64,000 nucleotides of DNA from JAGXLC01 sp964585385 (GTDB taxonomy: Bacteria > Bacteroidota > Bacteroidia > Bacteroidales > UBA12077). The position numbers and the translations under genes are program-made. This document shows positions 42,220-50,624 of the stretch, piece by piece. Every line of letters begins with the position of its first letter. Position 1 is the stretch's first letter. The notes beneath the pieces are model-generated. The model saw only the letters and a program-made list of their open reading frames with translations. It searched no databases and was not told the DNA's origin. The DNA is taken from the NCBI GenBank assembly GCA_964585385.1, contig CAZPDP010000008.1, positions 1 to 64,000 of the forward strand, read 5' to 3'.

Positions 42220-42381
42220 GAGGATGTCTAAAAAGATGCTTTAATGTATCTCACGCAAAGGTCTGCAAAGATTTTCGCAAAGCACGCAAAGTTTAATTTG
42301 ATGAACCATAATACTTTGCGAGCTTACCGTTTCGTCAGCGTTCTTTGTGTGAACACATTTTTTTACTTTTTAGACATCCTC
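42220..42381. mobile_element. MITE-like element with perfect 16-bp terminal inverted repeats
   Basis: GAGGATGTCTAAAAAG at 42220-42235 is the exact reverse complement of CTTTTTAGACATCCTC at 42366-42381. The 162-base element has no coding capacity. Inside, CGCAAAG-type words (42254-42292) face their complement CTTTGCG, so much of the element can fold on itself. No target duplication is obvious. Short, non-coding, palindromic elements of this kind are miniature inverted-repeat transposable elements moved by a transposase elsewhere; no source IS is in the window. Confidence 0.8.
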
Positions 42382-42417
42382 GATTGATAAGTAAAGTATT
42401 ACTCTGTAAATTTCTGT

Positions 42418-43758
42418 TTAAAGATTGATATTTTCACTTTCCGGCAGCCCAAATTCTTCTTCCAGTTTAATTCCGTTTTTCTCCAGTTCATCGAGTACAG
42501 GTTCATATATCTCCGGAATCACGGGACGATATACTCCCTGAAGGTTTATTTTGTTTTCCATTATCATCCTTACGGCTATTGCTGCCGGCAGAGCAACGGT
42601 TCTGGCTACAGAAGTGTCGGTGCTGGGACTTCCATAAACAAGCATCCTGGAGCGGATTACTTCTTTACCTTTTTCAGGAAAATGGACCAAGAATGTATGC
42701 TGCATAGCTATTAAGTCACGTTCTTCATTGCCCAGCATCATTTTCTCCATCATCAGATCAGATGTAACCTCAAACGGGGAGTCTTCATCTTTATCTATCG
42801 GTTTGTCATCAAACAGACCCAGCCATTCTAGCGCGTTTAAAGCATGTGCATCTTCTTTAAGTTTAAGAAAATCGGCTGTTTTCTTTTTAATGTCCTTGGA
42901 ATCGGAGACATTTATCTGGTGAGCCATCATATCGGCATAGGTTTTTCCTTTCAGATTTATTTTTTCATCTGATATAAGTCCCAGTTCTTTCATGGCGTCA
43001 ATTGTTTCGCACCAGCCCTTATATCGAAATGTTCCGCGGAACATGGTTCTTGCTTCAGGAATCTGGTAAATGTCAATGTAATTTATTGAGTCGCGGTTGG
43101 GATAGATTTCCAGCTCACCAACTTCCGGGAATTTTTCTGTGAAGGTGTTCTTGAATAAATCCTCAGAAGATATGTGCACCTCTTTTCCATCTTTCAGGTA
43201 TCTTGCCGGATTTTTACCAGCCTTGACTACGCCTTTCGGACTCCAGGAAAATTTATACCTGAAAGGATTGTCCGCTGCTTCCGGGGCTGCGAGGGCACCT
43301 GTAATTGAGTAGAACTCTTCAATTTTACCTCTCTTTTCATGCACATGATCTATGATTTTCTGGGCAGACATGTGATCAATGCCCGGGTCAACACCAATCT
43401 CATTGAGAATTACAATTCCCGCTTCTTTGGCATCTTCTTCCAGCGCTTTCATCTCAGGCTGAACATACGAAGTAGTAACCATGTTTTTTTTGTGCTTAAT
43501 GCACATTTTTGCCACCATGGCATGATAGGCATAAGGCAGCAAACTTACGATTAAATCATGATCTTTGACCATTTGATTCAGCTCTTCTTCCTGGTCTATT
43601 GTCCATCCAATGGCCTGACCATTTGGATGCCCTTTAATCATGGCTTCGCCTTTGGACTTTGTTCTTGATGCGATGGTTACTTTAAAATTGTTATCGAGTA
43701 AATAATCGACCATGGGTTTTACCACCAGGCCTGCTCCAAGGATTAATACTTTGCTCAT
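42418..43758 (-). CDS. Saccharopine dehydrogenase-like protein, paralog 1
   Basis: An NAD(P)-dependent oxidoreductase of the saccharopine dehydrogenase family, 446 residues. It has the N-terminal Rossmann motif GAGLVVKP (about 7-14), the substrate-domain motif LNEIGVDPGIDHMSA and a C-terminal alpha/beta domain. It closely resembles the gene at 50625-51965, which has the same length and the same VDPGIDHMSA motif. The family includes saccharopine, carboxynorspermidine and related dehydrogenases, so the substrate is open. The start is the ATG at 43758; an upstream in-frame TTG at 43791 adds 11 unsupported residues. Confidence 0.88.
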   Translation of the reverse strand: MSKVLILGAGLVVKPMVDYLLDNNFKVTIASRTKSKGEAMIKGHPNGQAIGWTIDQEEELNQMVKDHDLIVSLLPYAYHAMVAKMCIKHKKNMVTTSYVQPEMKALEEDAKEAGIVILNEIGVDPGIDHMSAQKIIDHVHEKRGKIEEFYSITGALAAPEAADNPFRYKFSWSPKGVVKAGKNPARYLKDGKEVHISSEDLFKNTFTEKFPEVGELEIYPNRDSINYIDIYQIPEARTMFRGTFRYKGWCETIDAMKELGLISDEKINLKGKTYADMMAHQINVSDSKDIKKKTADFLKLKEDAHALNALEWLGLFDDKPIDKDEDSPFEVTSDLMMEKMMLGNEERDLIAMQHTFLVHFPEKGKEVIRSRMLVYGSPSTDTSVARTVALPAAIAVRMIMENKINLQGVYRPVIPEIYEPVLDELEKNGIKLEEEFGLPESENINL

Positions 43759-43917
43759 AGTTATAAGTTTTTTAGGGTAAGTAGGCCTCAAAGTAATGAA
43801 TTTTTATCAGGATAAAAAATTATCCCCTTTTTGAGGGTCGGTAAATTTAGAAATGAAAGGGTGTGTTGGATGTTGATGGATTGTTGATAAGAAAAAAGCT
43901 AACATCTGTTAAATACC

Positions 43918-43948
43918 TTTCCTGCGTTTTTATATTGTTATAAATTTG
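43918..43948 (+). promoter_or_regulatory. Promoter of mutS
   Basis: TTTC (43918-43921), a 19-base spacer and TAAATTTG (43941-43948) fit the Bacteroidota consensus with one -33 mismatch. The ATG is only 12 bases after the -7 box, so the leader would be very short. Confidence 0.5.
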
Positions 43949-43960
43949 TTATGTTATTGA

Positions 43961-46603
43961 ATGAAAAAACAAGATAAAGTGGCTGAAAAAGGCAAGGATA
44001 AGACCGTTGAGACACCCCTGATGAAGCAATATTTCCGGATTAAGAGTCAGCATCCGGATGCCATCTTGCTTTTCCGGGTGGGAGATTTTTATGAGACTTT
44101 CGGAGAAGATGCCGTAAAAGCTTCTGAAATACTTGGAATTACCTTGACCAAAAGAGCCAACGGCTCCGCCTCTTATGTCGATTTAGCCGGTATACCCTAT
44201 CATGCCATTGATACGTACCTGCCCAAATTGGTCCGTGCAGGTCAGAGGGTGGCTATATGCGAGCAGCTTGAAGATCCCCGGAAAGCTAAGAAGATTGTAA
44301 AACGGGGCGTTACCGAAATGGTTACTCCGGGTGTTTCATTCAATGACAATGTCCTGGAAAATAAGGAAAACAATTTTCTTGCCTCTGTGCATCTGGATAA
44401 AGATTATGCCGGGGTGGCATTCCTGGATGTATCCACAGGTGAGTTTTTTACAGCGGAAGGAAATTTTGAATATATTGATAAGCTGCTGAATAGTTTTCAG
44501 CCCAAAGAAGTACTATTTGAGCGGGGAAAAGAGAAATATTTCAAAGAAACCTTCGGCGACCGTTTTTACACCTACAAGCTGGATGACTGGGTATATACCG
44601 AAGATAATGCACGGGACAGACTGTTAAATCATTTTAATACCAATACGCTGAAAGGTTTTGGTGTTCAATCTCTTAGGCACGGTATTATAGCAGCTGGTTC
44701 TATTTTACAGTATCTTGAAATTACGCAACACGAGAATATCAAACATATATCTTCTATCTCACGCATAGAGGAGGAATACTATGTCTGGCTGGATAAATTT
44801 ACGATCCGTAACCTGGAATTGTTTTATTCTTTGAATGAGGGCGCAAAGACTCTTATTGACGTAATTGACCGCACCATTTCTCCTATGGGCGGAAGGTTGC
44901 TCAAACGATGGGTGGCTCTGCCCCTGAAAGAAAAACAGCCAATCGAAGAACGCTATGCCATTGTGGAGCAATTTCTGAATGAAACTGACTTTCGGGATTT
45001 AATGGAGAGCCAGATACAAAAAATTGGTGATATCGAACGTATCGTCTCAAAGGTAGCCGTCGGGCGTATTAATCCGAGAGAGGTTATTCAGCTGATGAAT
45101 GCGCTGTATGCCATCGAACCCATAAAAAAGGCCTGTGTTGGCTCAGATAATGAAGCACTTAAGAAGATAGGGGAACAACTCAATCCTTGTGAGTCCATAC
45201 GCAGCCGAATTGAAAAAGAGATAAACCCTGAAGCTCCTAACACTGTGGGCAAAGGGAATGTTATTAATGACGGTGTTTCGAATGAACTGGATGAATTAAG
45301 GCATATTGCTTATTCAGGAAAAGATTACCTGAACCAGCTTCGCAGCCGGGAGATTGAAAGAACCGGAATATCTTCCCTGAAAATAAGTTTTAACAATGTC
45401 TTTGGATATTACATTGAAGTACGCAATACCCATAAAGATAAAGTTCCATCGGATTGGATACGTAAACAAACTCTTGTAAGTGCGGAGCGTTATATCACAG
45501 AAGAACTCAAGGAATACGAAGCAAAAATACTGGGCGCTGAAGAGAAATCGCTTCAACTCGAATCCGAATTGTTTGGAAACCTGGTTTCCAGCCTTACAGA
45601 TTATATTTCTGCCATACAACTAAACGCCAGTTTGATTGCACGGCTCGACTGTCTGCTTTCTTTTGCCAAAACTGCTGAAGAGAATAAATATTCCAGACCT
45701 GAAATCAATGACACCGAAATTATAGACCTTAAGCAGGGTCGTCATCCGGTGATTGAAAAACAATTGCCCCTTGACGAAGAATACGTTGCAAATGATGTCT
45801 ACCTGGACAATGAAGACCAGCAGATTATGATTCTTACCGGGCCCAATATGGCAGGGAAATCTGCTTTGTTGCGCCAGACTGCCCTTATAGTTTTACTGGC
45901 CCAGATTGGAAGTTATGTTCCTGCAGATTCCGCTAAAATCGGGCTGGTTGATAAAATTTTTACCCGTGTTGGAGCTTCTGATAATATTTCCCTTGGGGAA
46001 TCCACTTTTATGGTGGAAATGCATGAAGCAGCCAGCATTCTGAACAACCTCTCTCCCCGAAGCCTCGTACTGCTGGATGAAATCGGCAGGGGTACCAGTA
46101 CTTACGATGGCATTTCAATAGCCTGGGCTATGGTGGAATACATTCATGAACATCCTAAAGCCAGGGCAAAAACGCTTTTTGCGACTCATTACCATGAACT
46201 GAATGAAATGGAAAAATCGTTCAGCAGGGTGAAAAACTATAACATTTCAGTAAAAGAACTGGATAATAAAGTCATTTTTATTCGAAAGTTGAAAAGAGGC
46301 GGAAGCGAGCATAGTTTTGGTATTCATGTGGCTCAGATGGCGGGTATGCCCAAAAGTGTGGTTTCCAGGGCAAATGAAGTGCTCAGGGATTTAGAGAATT
46401 CGGATGAAAAGGGAGCTGTCTCCAAGCCGGTAGGCGAAATAGCAGGGCACAGAGAAGGGTTGCAAACCACCATTTTTCAATTGGAAGATCCCGTTTTGAA
46501 ACAAATCCGCGATGAAATAAAAAATATTGATATTAACAATTTAACTCCTGTTGAAGCTCTCAATAAACTGAACGAAATCAAACGATTTATCGGGATGAAA
46601 TAA
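43961..46603 (+). CDS. mutS: DNA mismatch repair protein MutS
   Basis: It recognises mismatches and starts repair. The 880-residue protein has the full MutS1 layout: mismatch-binding domain I (LLFRVGDFYETFGEDA, with the conserved Phe-x-Glu in DFYETFG), connector, lever and clamp domains, and the ATPase with Walker A GPNMAGKSALLRQ (about 627-640), the DNISLGESTFMVEM segment, Walker B LVLLDEIGRGTSTYDG and the TLFATHYHEL motif. Length and motifs are complete. It is transcribed alone. Confidence 0.97.
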   Translation: MKKQDKVAEKGKDKTVETPLMKQYFRIKSQHPDAILLFRVGDFYETFGEDAVKASEILGITLTKRANGSASYVDLAGIPYHAIDTYLPKLVRAGQRVAICEQLEDPRKAKKIVKRGVTEMVTPGVSFNDNVLENKENNFLASVHLDKDYAGVAFLDVSTGEFFTAEGNFEYIDKLLNSFQPKEVLFERGKEKYFKETFGDRFYTYKLDDWVYTEDNARDRLLNHFNTNTLKGFGVQSLRHGIIAAGSILQYLEITQHENIKHISSISRIEEEYYVWLDKFTIRNLELFYSLNEGAKTLIDVIDRTISPMGGRLLKRWVALPLKEKQPIEERYAIVEQFLNETDFRDLMESQIQKIGDIERIVSKVAVGRINPREVIQLMNALYAIEPIKKACVGSDNEALKKIGEQLNPCESIRSRIEKEINPEAPNTVGKGNVINDGVSNELDELRHIAYSGKDYLNQLRSREIERTGISSLKISFNNVFGYYIEVRNTHKDKVPSDWIRKQTLVSAERYITEELKEYEAKILGAEEKSLQLESELFGNLVSSLTDYISAIQLNASLIARLDCLLSFAKTAEENKYSRPEINDTEIIDLKQGRHPVIEKQLPLDEEYVANDVYLDNEDQQIMILTGPNMAGKSALLRQTALIVLLAQIGSYVPADSAKIGLVDKIFTRVGASDNISLGESTFMVEMHEAASILNNLSPRSLVLLDEIGRGTSTYDGISIAWAMVEYIHEHPKARAKTLFATHYHELNEMEKSFSRVKNYNISVKELDNKVIFIRKLKRGGSEHSFGIHVAQMAGMPKSVVSRANEVLRDLENSDEKGAVSKPVGEIAGHREGLQTTIFQLEDPVLKQIRDEIKNIDINNLTPVEALNKLNEIKRFIGMK

Positions 46604-46673
46604 ATTTGAACCGGGATCGTTTTTATTCAAAACTTTATTCTTTTTTATTTGTTCTAAATTAAAATAAACACCT

Positions 46674-47144
46674 ATGAAGCGGTTTGTTTTCTTATCTATT
46701 GCATTATTTATTGTTCAAATAGCCTATACACAAAAAGATACTATGAAATATAATGATCTAAATAAAGAAGAAGAACGGGTGATTCTTCATAAAGGTACCG
46801 AAAGAGCTTTCACCGGGAAATATTATAAACATGACCAGAAAGGAATTTATACCTGTAAGAGGTGCGATGCTTATTTGTATGCATCAAAGGACAAGTTTGA
46901 TGCCAGCTGTGGCTGGCCCAGCTTTGATGATGAAATTAAAGGGGCTGTGAAAAGACAGACTGATGCAGACGGCATTCGTACAGAGATTCTTTGCAACAAT
47001 TGTGGAGGACACTTAGGTCATGTTTTCTTCGGAGAAGGGTATACCAAGAAGAATGTAAGGCATTGTGTGAATTCTGTATCTATGAATTTCATTCCTTACG
47101 AAGAATTACCAAAGGAAGACAAAGTAGAGTATTTTGACCAATAA
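46674..47144 (+). CDS. msrB: Exported peptide-methionine (R)-S-oxide reductase
   Basis: It reduces the R form of methionine sulfoxide in oxidised proteins. The 156-residue protein begins with a signal peptide (MKRFVFLSIALFIVQIAYTQ), so it should act in the periplasm. Zinc ligands Cys61, Cys64, Cys107 and Cys110 are present, with the CGWPSF and GGHLGHVF motifs. The catalytic Cys131 lies in RHCVNSVSM. A stand-alone exported MsrB implies a periplasmic thiol donor, not seen here. It converges on the next gene with only 2 bases between the stops. Confidence 0.95.
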   Translation: MKRFVFLSIALFIVQIAYTQKDTMKYNDLNKEEERVILHKGTERAFTGKYYKHDQKGIYTCKRCDAYLYASKDKFDASCGWPSFDDEIKGAVKRQTDADGIRTEILCNNCGGHLGHVFFGEGYTKKNVRHCVNSVSMNFIPYEELPKEDKVEYFDQ

Positions 47145-47146
47145 CT

Positions 47147-48595
47147 TTAGTTTAGTGTTTTAATTCTGAAAATCTCTTTTCTTTCCCATTCTTTCCAAAT
47201 GCGGATGCCTTCTTTACGTATTGTTTCCCAGTATTGCTCCGAATCCATTGTGTAACGGTTTTTGGCTTGTATTATAATTTGCTGGATTTGGTTGTAATAT
47301 TTGGTTTTTAACTCCATTTCTATCTTCTTGTAATCATGGGTAATGATAGCCTTAGGTGCAGTTGATTTTTGTGCTAAGCTGAAACCACCATTGCCCAGGG
47401 TACAGCCTGTTCCGACCTGGAGTCCGTCGTTAAAGCAGCTTAAAGGAGGCTGGGTGCCCGCAAAAGAGACAATTTCAATGTTATCGGGTCCGGTGTGGAA
47501 ATATTCAAGGGCGCGCACACCCATTTTGGCTCCAACAATGGAATAGAGTCCGAGATGCTGGTGAATTTCTCCAGTCATTACGAGGGCCTTCCACTCATCC
47601 AGACCGAACTTGTCTATAATACTGTCCGCAAAATCCCTGATATCATTTCTATATAATGTTGTCTCTGAGGGAAACCGGTCAAAAATTACATTGCTCCTGC
47701 TATTTGGTGATTTAAGGATTTTAAGGAGTTCCTCTTCTACTTTTATATTTTCTTTAACTTCCAGAATCTTGTCAGAATGACCGCTCATAGCTGTATCTTC
47801 CTTGAACATAGCAGGGTTGAAAAAGTACAATGCCGCCAATTCATCCCATATCTCCAGGTGACCTTCTTTCATTTTCTTCTGAATACTGTCAGAGGCATGA
47901 GATCGATAGATACTTTTTGCGTAAGGGGTATTGATTTCACCAATTTTTTGATAGAATGACTTAGAAAATTTTAATTTCTTGCTACTACCTTTAATCCGGT
48001 GTACCGGTATGCTGGTATTCAGAATATAATCAGCGGAAAGACTGTCCATGGTGTAATTTGTATACTCCAAATCTTTCCTGTTGAGATCGAACCAAACAAT
48101 TCTTTTAATTTTTAATTTAATTGCCGGTTTCATCAATATAGCGTTTGCAATATTTGTCAATGGTCCGAGACATATAAATTCCACGGGTTCTTCTTCCCGT
48201 TCAATAGTTTCAATCAAAAATTCTTTGATTTCCCGGGGTTCTTTATAGCTTAAAATTTTTTCTCCCCATTTGACTGATTCCGCAAGATTTTGCCAGGGGG
48301 GCGCTTCTCCTTTATTAACAATTCCTTTTGATATGGATATCCCTTCGTGTCCGAGGTCTCGGAGTAGTGAGGTTATTTTGAGAAAGCCCTCTTCTGGTTT
48401 TAACGTCCCATCAGAAGAAGTAATTGCTAAAATCTCAACAGCATCGGAAGCCAAAAAAAGATTAAGAGCCCTCAGATCATCCGGGGCACAGTCTGTATCA
48501 ATTATAACATGACGCTTCTCCGGGTTAGCGCTTACTAGTTGGATGGGCAGAACAAATAAAAAGAAAACTATTATGGCAAAATCTTTAACTTTCAT
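47147..48595 (-). CDS. Exported nucleoside hydrolase fused to an FmdE-like domain
   Basis: A 482-residue two-domain protein with an N-terminal signal peptide (MKVKDFAIIVFFLFVLPIQL). Residues about 27-320 are an inosine-uridine nucleoside hydrolase fold: the Ca2+-binding motif IIDTDCAPDDLRAL (Asp33, Asp35, Asp39, Asp40), the FICLGPLTNIANAI segment and the second ligand region IWDELAALYFFNP. Residues about 340-440 match the formylmethanofuran dehydrogenase subunit E (FmdE) family: IHQHLGLYSIVGAKMGVRALEYF with His345 and His347, and CFNDGLQVGTGCTLGNGGF with Cys387 and Cys398. The usual Cys after the His pair (HGHLCPG) is missing here. It lies 12 bases downstream of a TonB-dependent receptor gene, so the two are one transcript. 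Likely role: periplasmic cleavage or binding of an imported nucleoside-like or metal-bound compound; this is inference. Confidence 0.8.
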   Translation of the reverse strand: MKVKDFAIIVFFLFVLPIQLVSANPEKRHVIIDTDCAPDDLRALNLFLASDAVEILAITSSDGTLKPEEGFLKITSLLRDLGHEGISISKGIVNKGEAPPWQNLAESVKWGEKILSYKEPREIKEFLIETIEREEEPVEFICLGPLTNIANAILMKPAIKLKIKRIVWFDLNRKDLEYTNYTMDSLSADYILNTSIPVHRIKGSSKKLKFSKSFYQKIGEINTPYAKSIYRSHASDSIQKKMKEGHLEIWDELAALYFFNPAMFKEDTAMSGHSDKILEVKENIKVEEELLKILKSPNSRSNVIFDRFPSETTLYRNDIRDFADSIIDKFGLDEWKALVMTGEIHQHLGLYSIVGAKMGVRALEYFHTGPDNIEIVSFAGTQPPLSCFNDGLQVGTGCTLGNGGFSLAQKSTAPKAIITHDYKKIEMELKTKYYNQIQQIIIQAKNRYTMDSEQYWETIRKEGIRIWKEWERKEIFRIKTLN

Positions 48596-48607
48596 ATTGA
48601 AAGAGTT

Positions 48608-50419
48608 TTAAAAATGAACATTCACACCTCCAAATAGGGTGGTTTCCGGCATAGGATAACCGGACATAATATGGTACTCGGTACCAGTAATATTTTCAGC
48701 GCTCAGGAAGATGCTAAAATTTTTCGAGTGCTTGTAAGAAACTTTGGAGTTTAGCAGAGTATAGGTTTCCAGTTCCGATGCGCTGGTGAAGAGATCGTTG
48801 ATGTGTTCCACATTCAGGTTAACGGTAGTGTTTTTGAACTTATAGTTTAATCCCAGGTAATATTGATGCTCCGGAGACGCAAGAATTTTCTTCTCTGTAT
48901 GAAGATAAGAGTAATTCGTGTTGATATTGAAATTTTGGGTTATGTTGTATTTCAGTGATGTCTCAAAACCATAATTATTAAAATCTCCTGAGTTTCGATA
49001 AACTCCATATTGTTCAAGTATTTGTATCAGATTATTACCCTTGATGTAATAACCTGTCAGTTCAACCTCCATTCTGTGGTCTAATAGTTTTTGTATAAAA
49101 CCCAATTCGTAGTTTTGAATACGTTCAGGTTTTAAATTTTTGTTTTGCGACTGGAACAGGAATAACTCGTTCATGGTTGGGCTTCTGAATCCTTTTGAAA
49201 ATGAACCTTTAATGGTTGTTTCACTGAATGGATGAAAAGCAAAACCTGCCTGAGGTATTAGTTCTGAACCGTATGTTTCATGGTTTTCTATTCTCAGACC
49301 GGCATTCAGTACAAGTTTAGAAAAGAATGTATGTTGTATAAGCGCATAGCCTGCCATTTCATCAATGTATTCTTCACCGAACTGAGCGTTGAATTTTGTA
49401 TTCTCGGCCATTCCCCCGTAATTTTTGTAATCAGCGCCAACTGTAATCATGTTATTTGGGAAAAGACGAAGGGTTTCATAAAGCATGACTCCACCCATAC
49501 GGTCAGTGGAATGAAAACCATTGGATATTTCATGTTCTCCGAAATTATGATATATTTTCAGTCCTCCTTCCACCTTTTCAAACTTATTTTCCAGAGAAAG
49601 AGAGGTTCTACCCCGAAAAATGTCAATAAAGTTACCTGCTGTACCATTTATTATCCCGGGATCTTGTGATTCAAAAGCTGTCAGGCTGAAATCTGCCTTA
49701 ATTTTAAGTTGATCATTTAACTCATAACCGGTCTTGATATATCCATTGGTAATATTAAAATCCGAACTGTCGCGGTGTCCATCTGTGCGGTCATGATTGA
49801 CTGAGGCGAATACGTTAAATTTGTTGCTTTTATAACCACCGTTAGCAGAATATTTTTGGGTATTGTAAGAACCATACATGGCAGATGCTTTACCCTGAAA
49901 ACCTTTCTTCTCCTGTTTGTTGGTGATTATGTTGATAACCCCGCCCATAGCATTGGAACCGTAGAGAACGGAAGCAGGGCCCCTGATGACTTCTACTTTT
50001 TCTATATCTGATGCAACATAGGAATCGGGGAGGGGGTGACCGAAGATGCCCATGTACTGAGGATGTCCATCAATCAGCATTAATACCTGGTTATTGGGTT
50101 TTCCTCCTAATCCGCGCATGCTGATGCTACCTGCAGAGCCTTCGGCTAATCCGTAGCCTGTAACACCCTTTTCTGTGACGAATACACCCGGAACTTTTTT
50201 ACTTATAATGGAAAGTATTTTGGTATCCTGGCTCTGTGATATGTTTTCCTTGTCAAGAACAGAAATAGTTAATGGAACATTGTCTCTGGCAACGTTAACC
50301 TTATTCCCTGTAACTACAACTTTTTCAATTTTTACTGTATCTGTAGGGTAGAATTGACTGTAAGCAGGTATACTCAAAAAAAACATAATACTCACAAATA
50401 TTGGTAAAATAGTTTTCAT
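48608..50419 (-). CDS. TonB-dependent outer-membrane receptor
   Basis: An energy-coupled import receptor of 603 residues, with a signal peptide (MKTILPIFVSIMFFLSIPAYSQ), a TonB-box-like VEKVVVTGN region (IEKVVVTGNK), a plug domain (MLIDGHPQYMG, IEKVEVIRGPASVLYGSNAMGGVINIITNK) and a 22-strand barrel ending in an aromatic residue. It is short and lacks the N-terminal carboxypeptidase-like domain of SusC proteins, and so resembles the BtuB/siderophore class. The ligand is unknown. The start is the ATG at 50419; an upstream TTG at 50452 adds 11 polar residues before the signal. The nucleoside hydrolase-FmdE gene follows directly. Confidence 0.9.
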   Translation of the reverse strand: MKTILPIFVSIMFFLSIPAYSQFYPTDTVKIEKVVVTGNKVNVARDNVPLTISVLDKENISQSQDTKILSIISKKVPGVFVTEKGVTGYGLAEGSAGSISMRGLGGKPNNQVLMLIDGHPQYMGIFGHPLPDSYVASDIEKVEVIRGPASVLYGSNAMGGVINIITNKQEKKGFQGKASAMYGSYNTQKYSANGGYKSNKFNVFASVNHDRTDGHRDSSDFNITNGYIKTGYELNDQLKIKADFSLTAFESQDPGIINGTAGNFIDIFRGRTSLSLENKFEKVEGGLKIYHNFGEHEISNGFHSTDRMGGVMLYETLRLFPNNMITVGADYKNYGGMAENTKFNAQFGEEYIDEMAGYALIQHTFFSKLVLNAGLRIENHETYGSELIPQAGFAFHPFSETTIKGSFSKGFRSPTMNELFLFQSQNKNLKPERIQNYELGFIQKLLDHRMEVELTGYYIKGNNLIQILEQYGVYRNSGDFNNYGFETSLKYNITQNFNINTNYSYLHTEKKILASPEHQYYLGLNYKFKNTTVNLNVEHINDLFTSASELETYTLLNSKVSYKHSKNFSIFLSAENITGTEYHIMSGYPMPETTLFGGVNVHF

Positions 50420-50449
50420 GCCAGAATTAGTTTTTGTGTTAGTTTTTAT

Positions 50450-50457
50450 CAAAAATA
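50450..50457 (-). promoter_or_regulatory. Possible -7 box for the receptor operon
   Basis: The minus strand reads TATTTTTG (TAnnTTTG), 30 bases before the receptor ATG. No -33 element stands out. Confidence 0.37.
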
Positions 50458-50588
50458 ATTAAAAATAGCAGATTTTGAAAATATCTTCATTCTGGGCAAT
50501 CATTTAATATACACTAAATTCTAAGTCCCTGATTTGTCAATTCCGGATTTATGTTATAAATCATCAAGGAATTCAATCAAACATCTTT

Positions 50589-50596
50589 TATATTTG
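50589..50596 (+). promoter_or_regulatory. Possible -7 box for saccharopine dehydrogenase paralog 2
   Basis: TATATTTG fits TAnnTTTG and would give a leader of about 22 bases. No -33 element at normal spacing. Confidence 0.33.
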
Positions 50597-50624
50597 ACCA
50601 CACTTAAACTGAAAATACATTTGT

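Noticed and set aside
50616..50623. TACATTTG directly before the start of saccharopine-type paralog 2
   Set aside because: A transcript from this box would start inside the coding region; the match at 50589-50596 is better placed.
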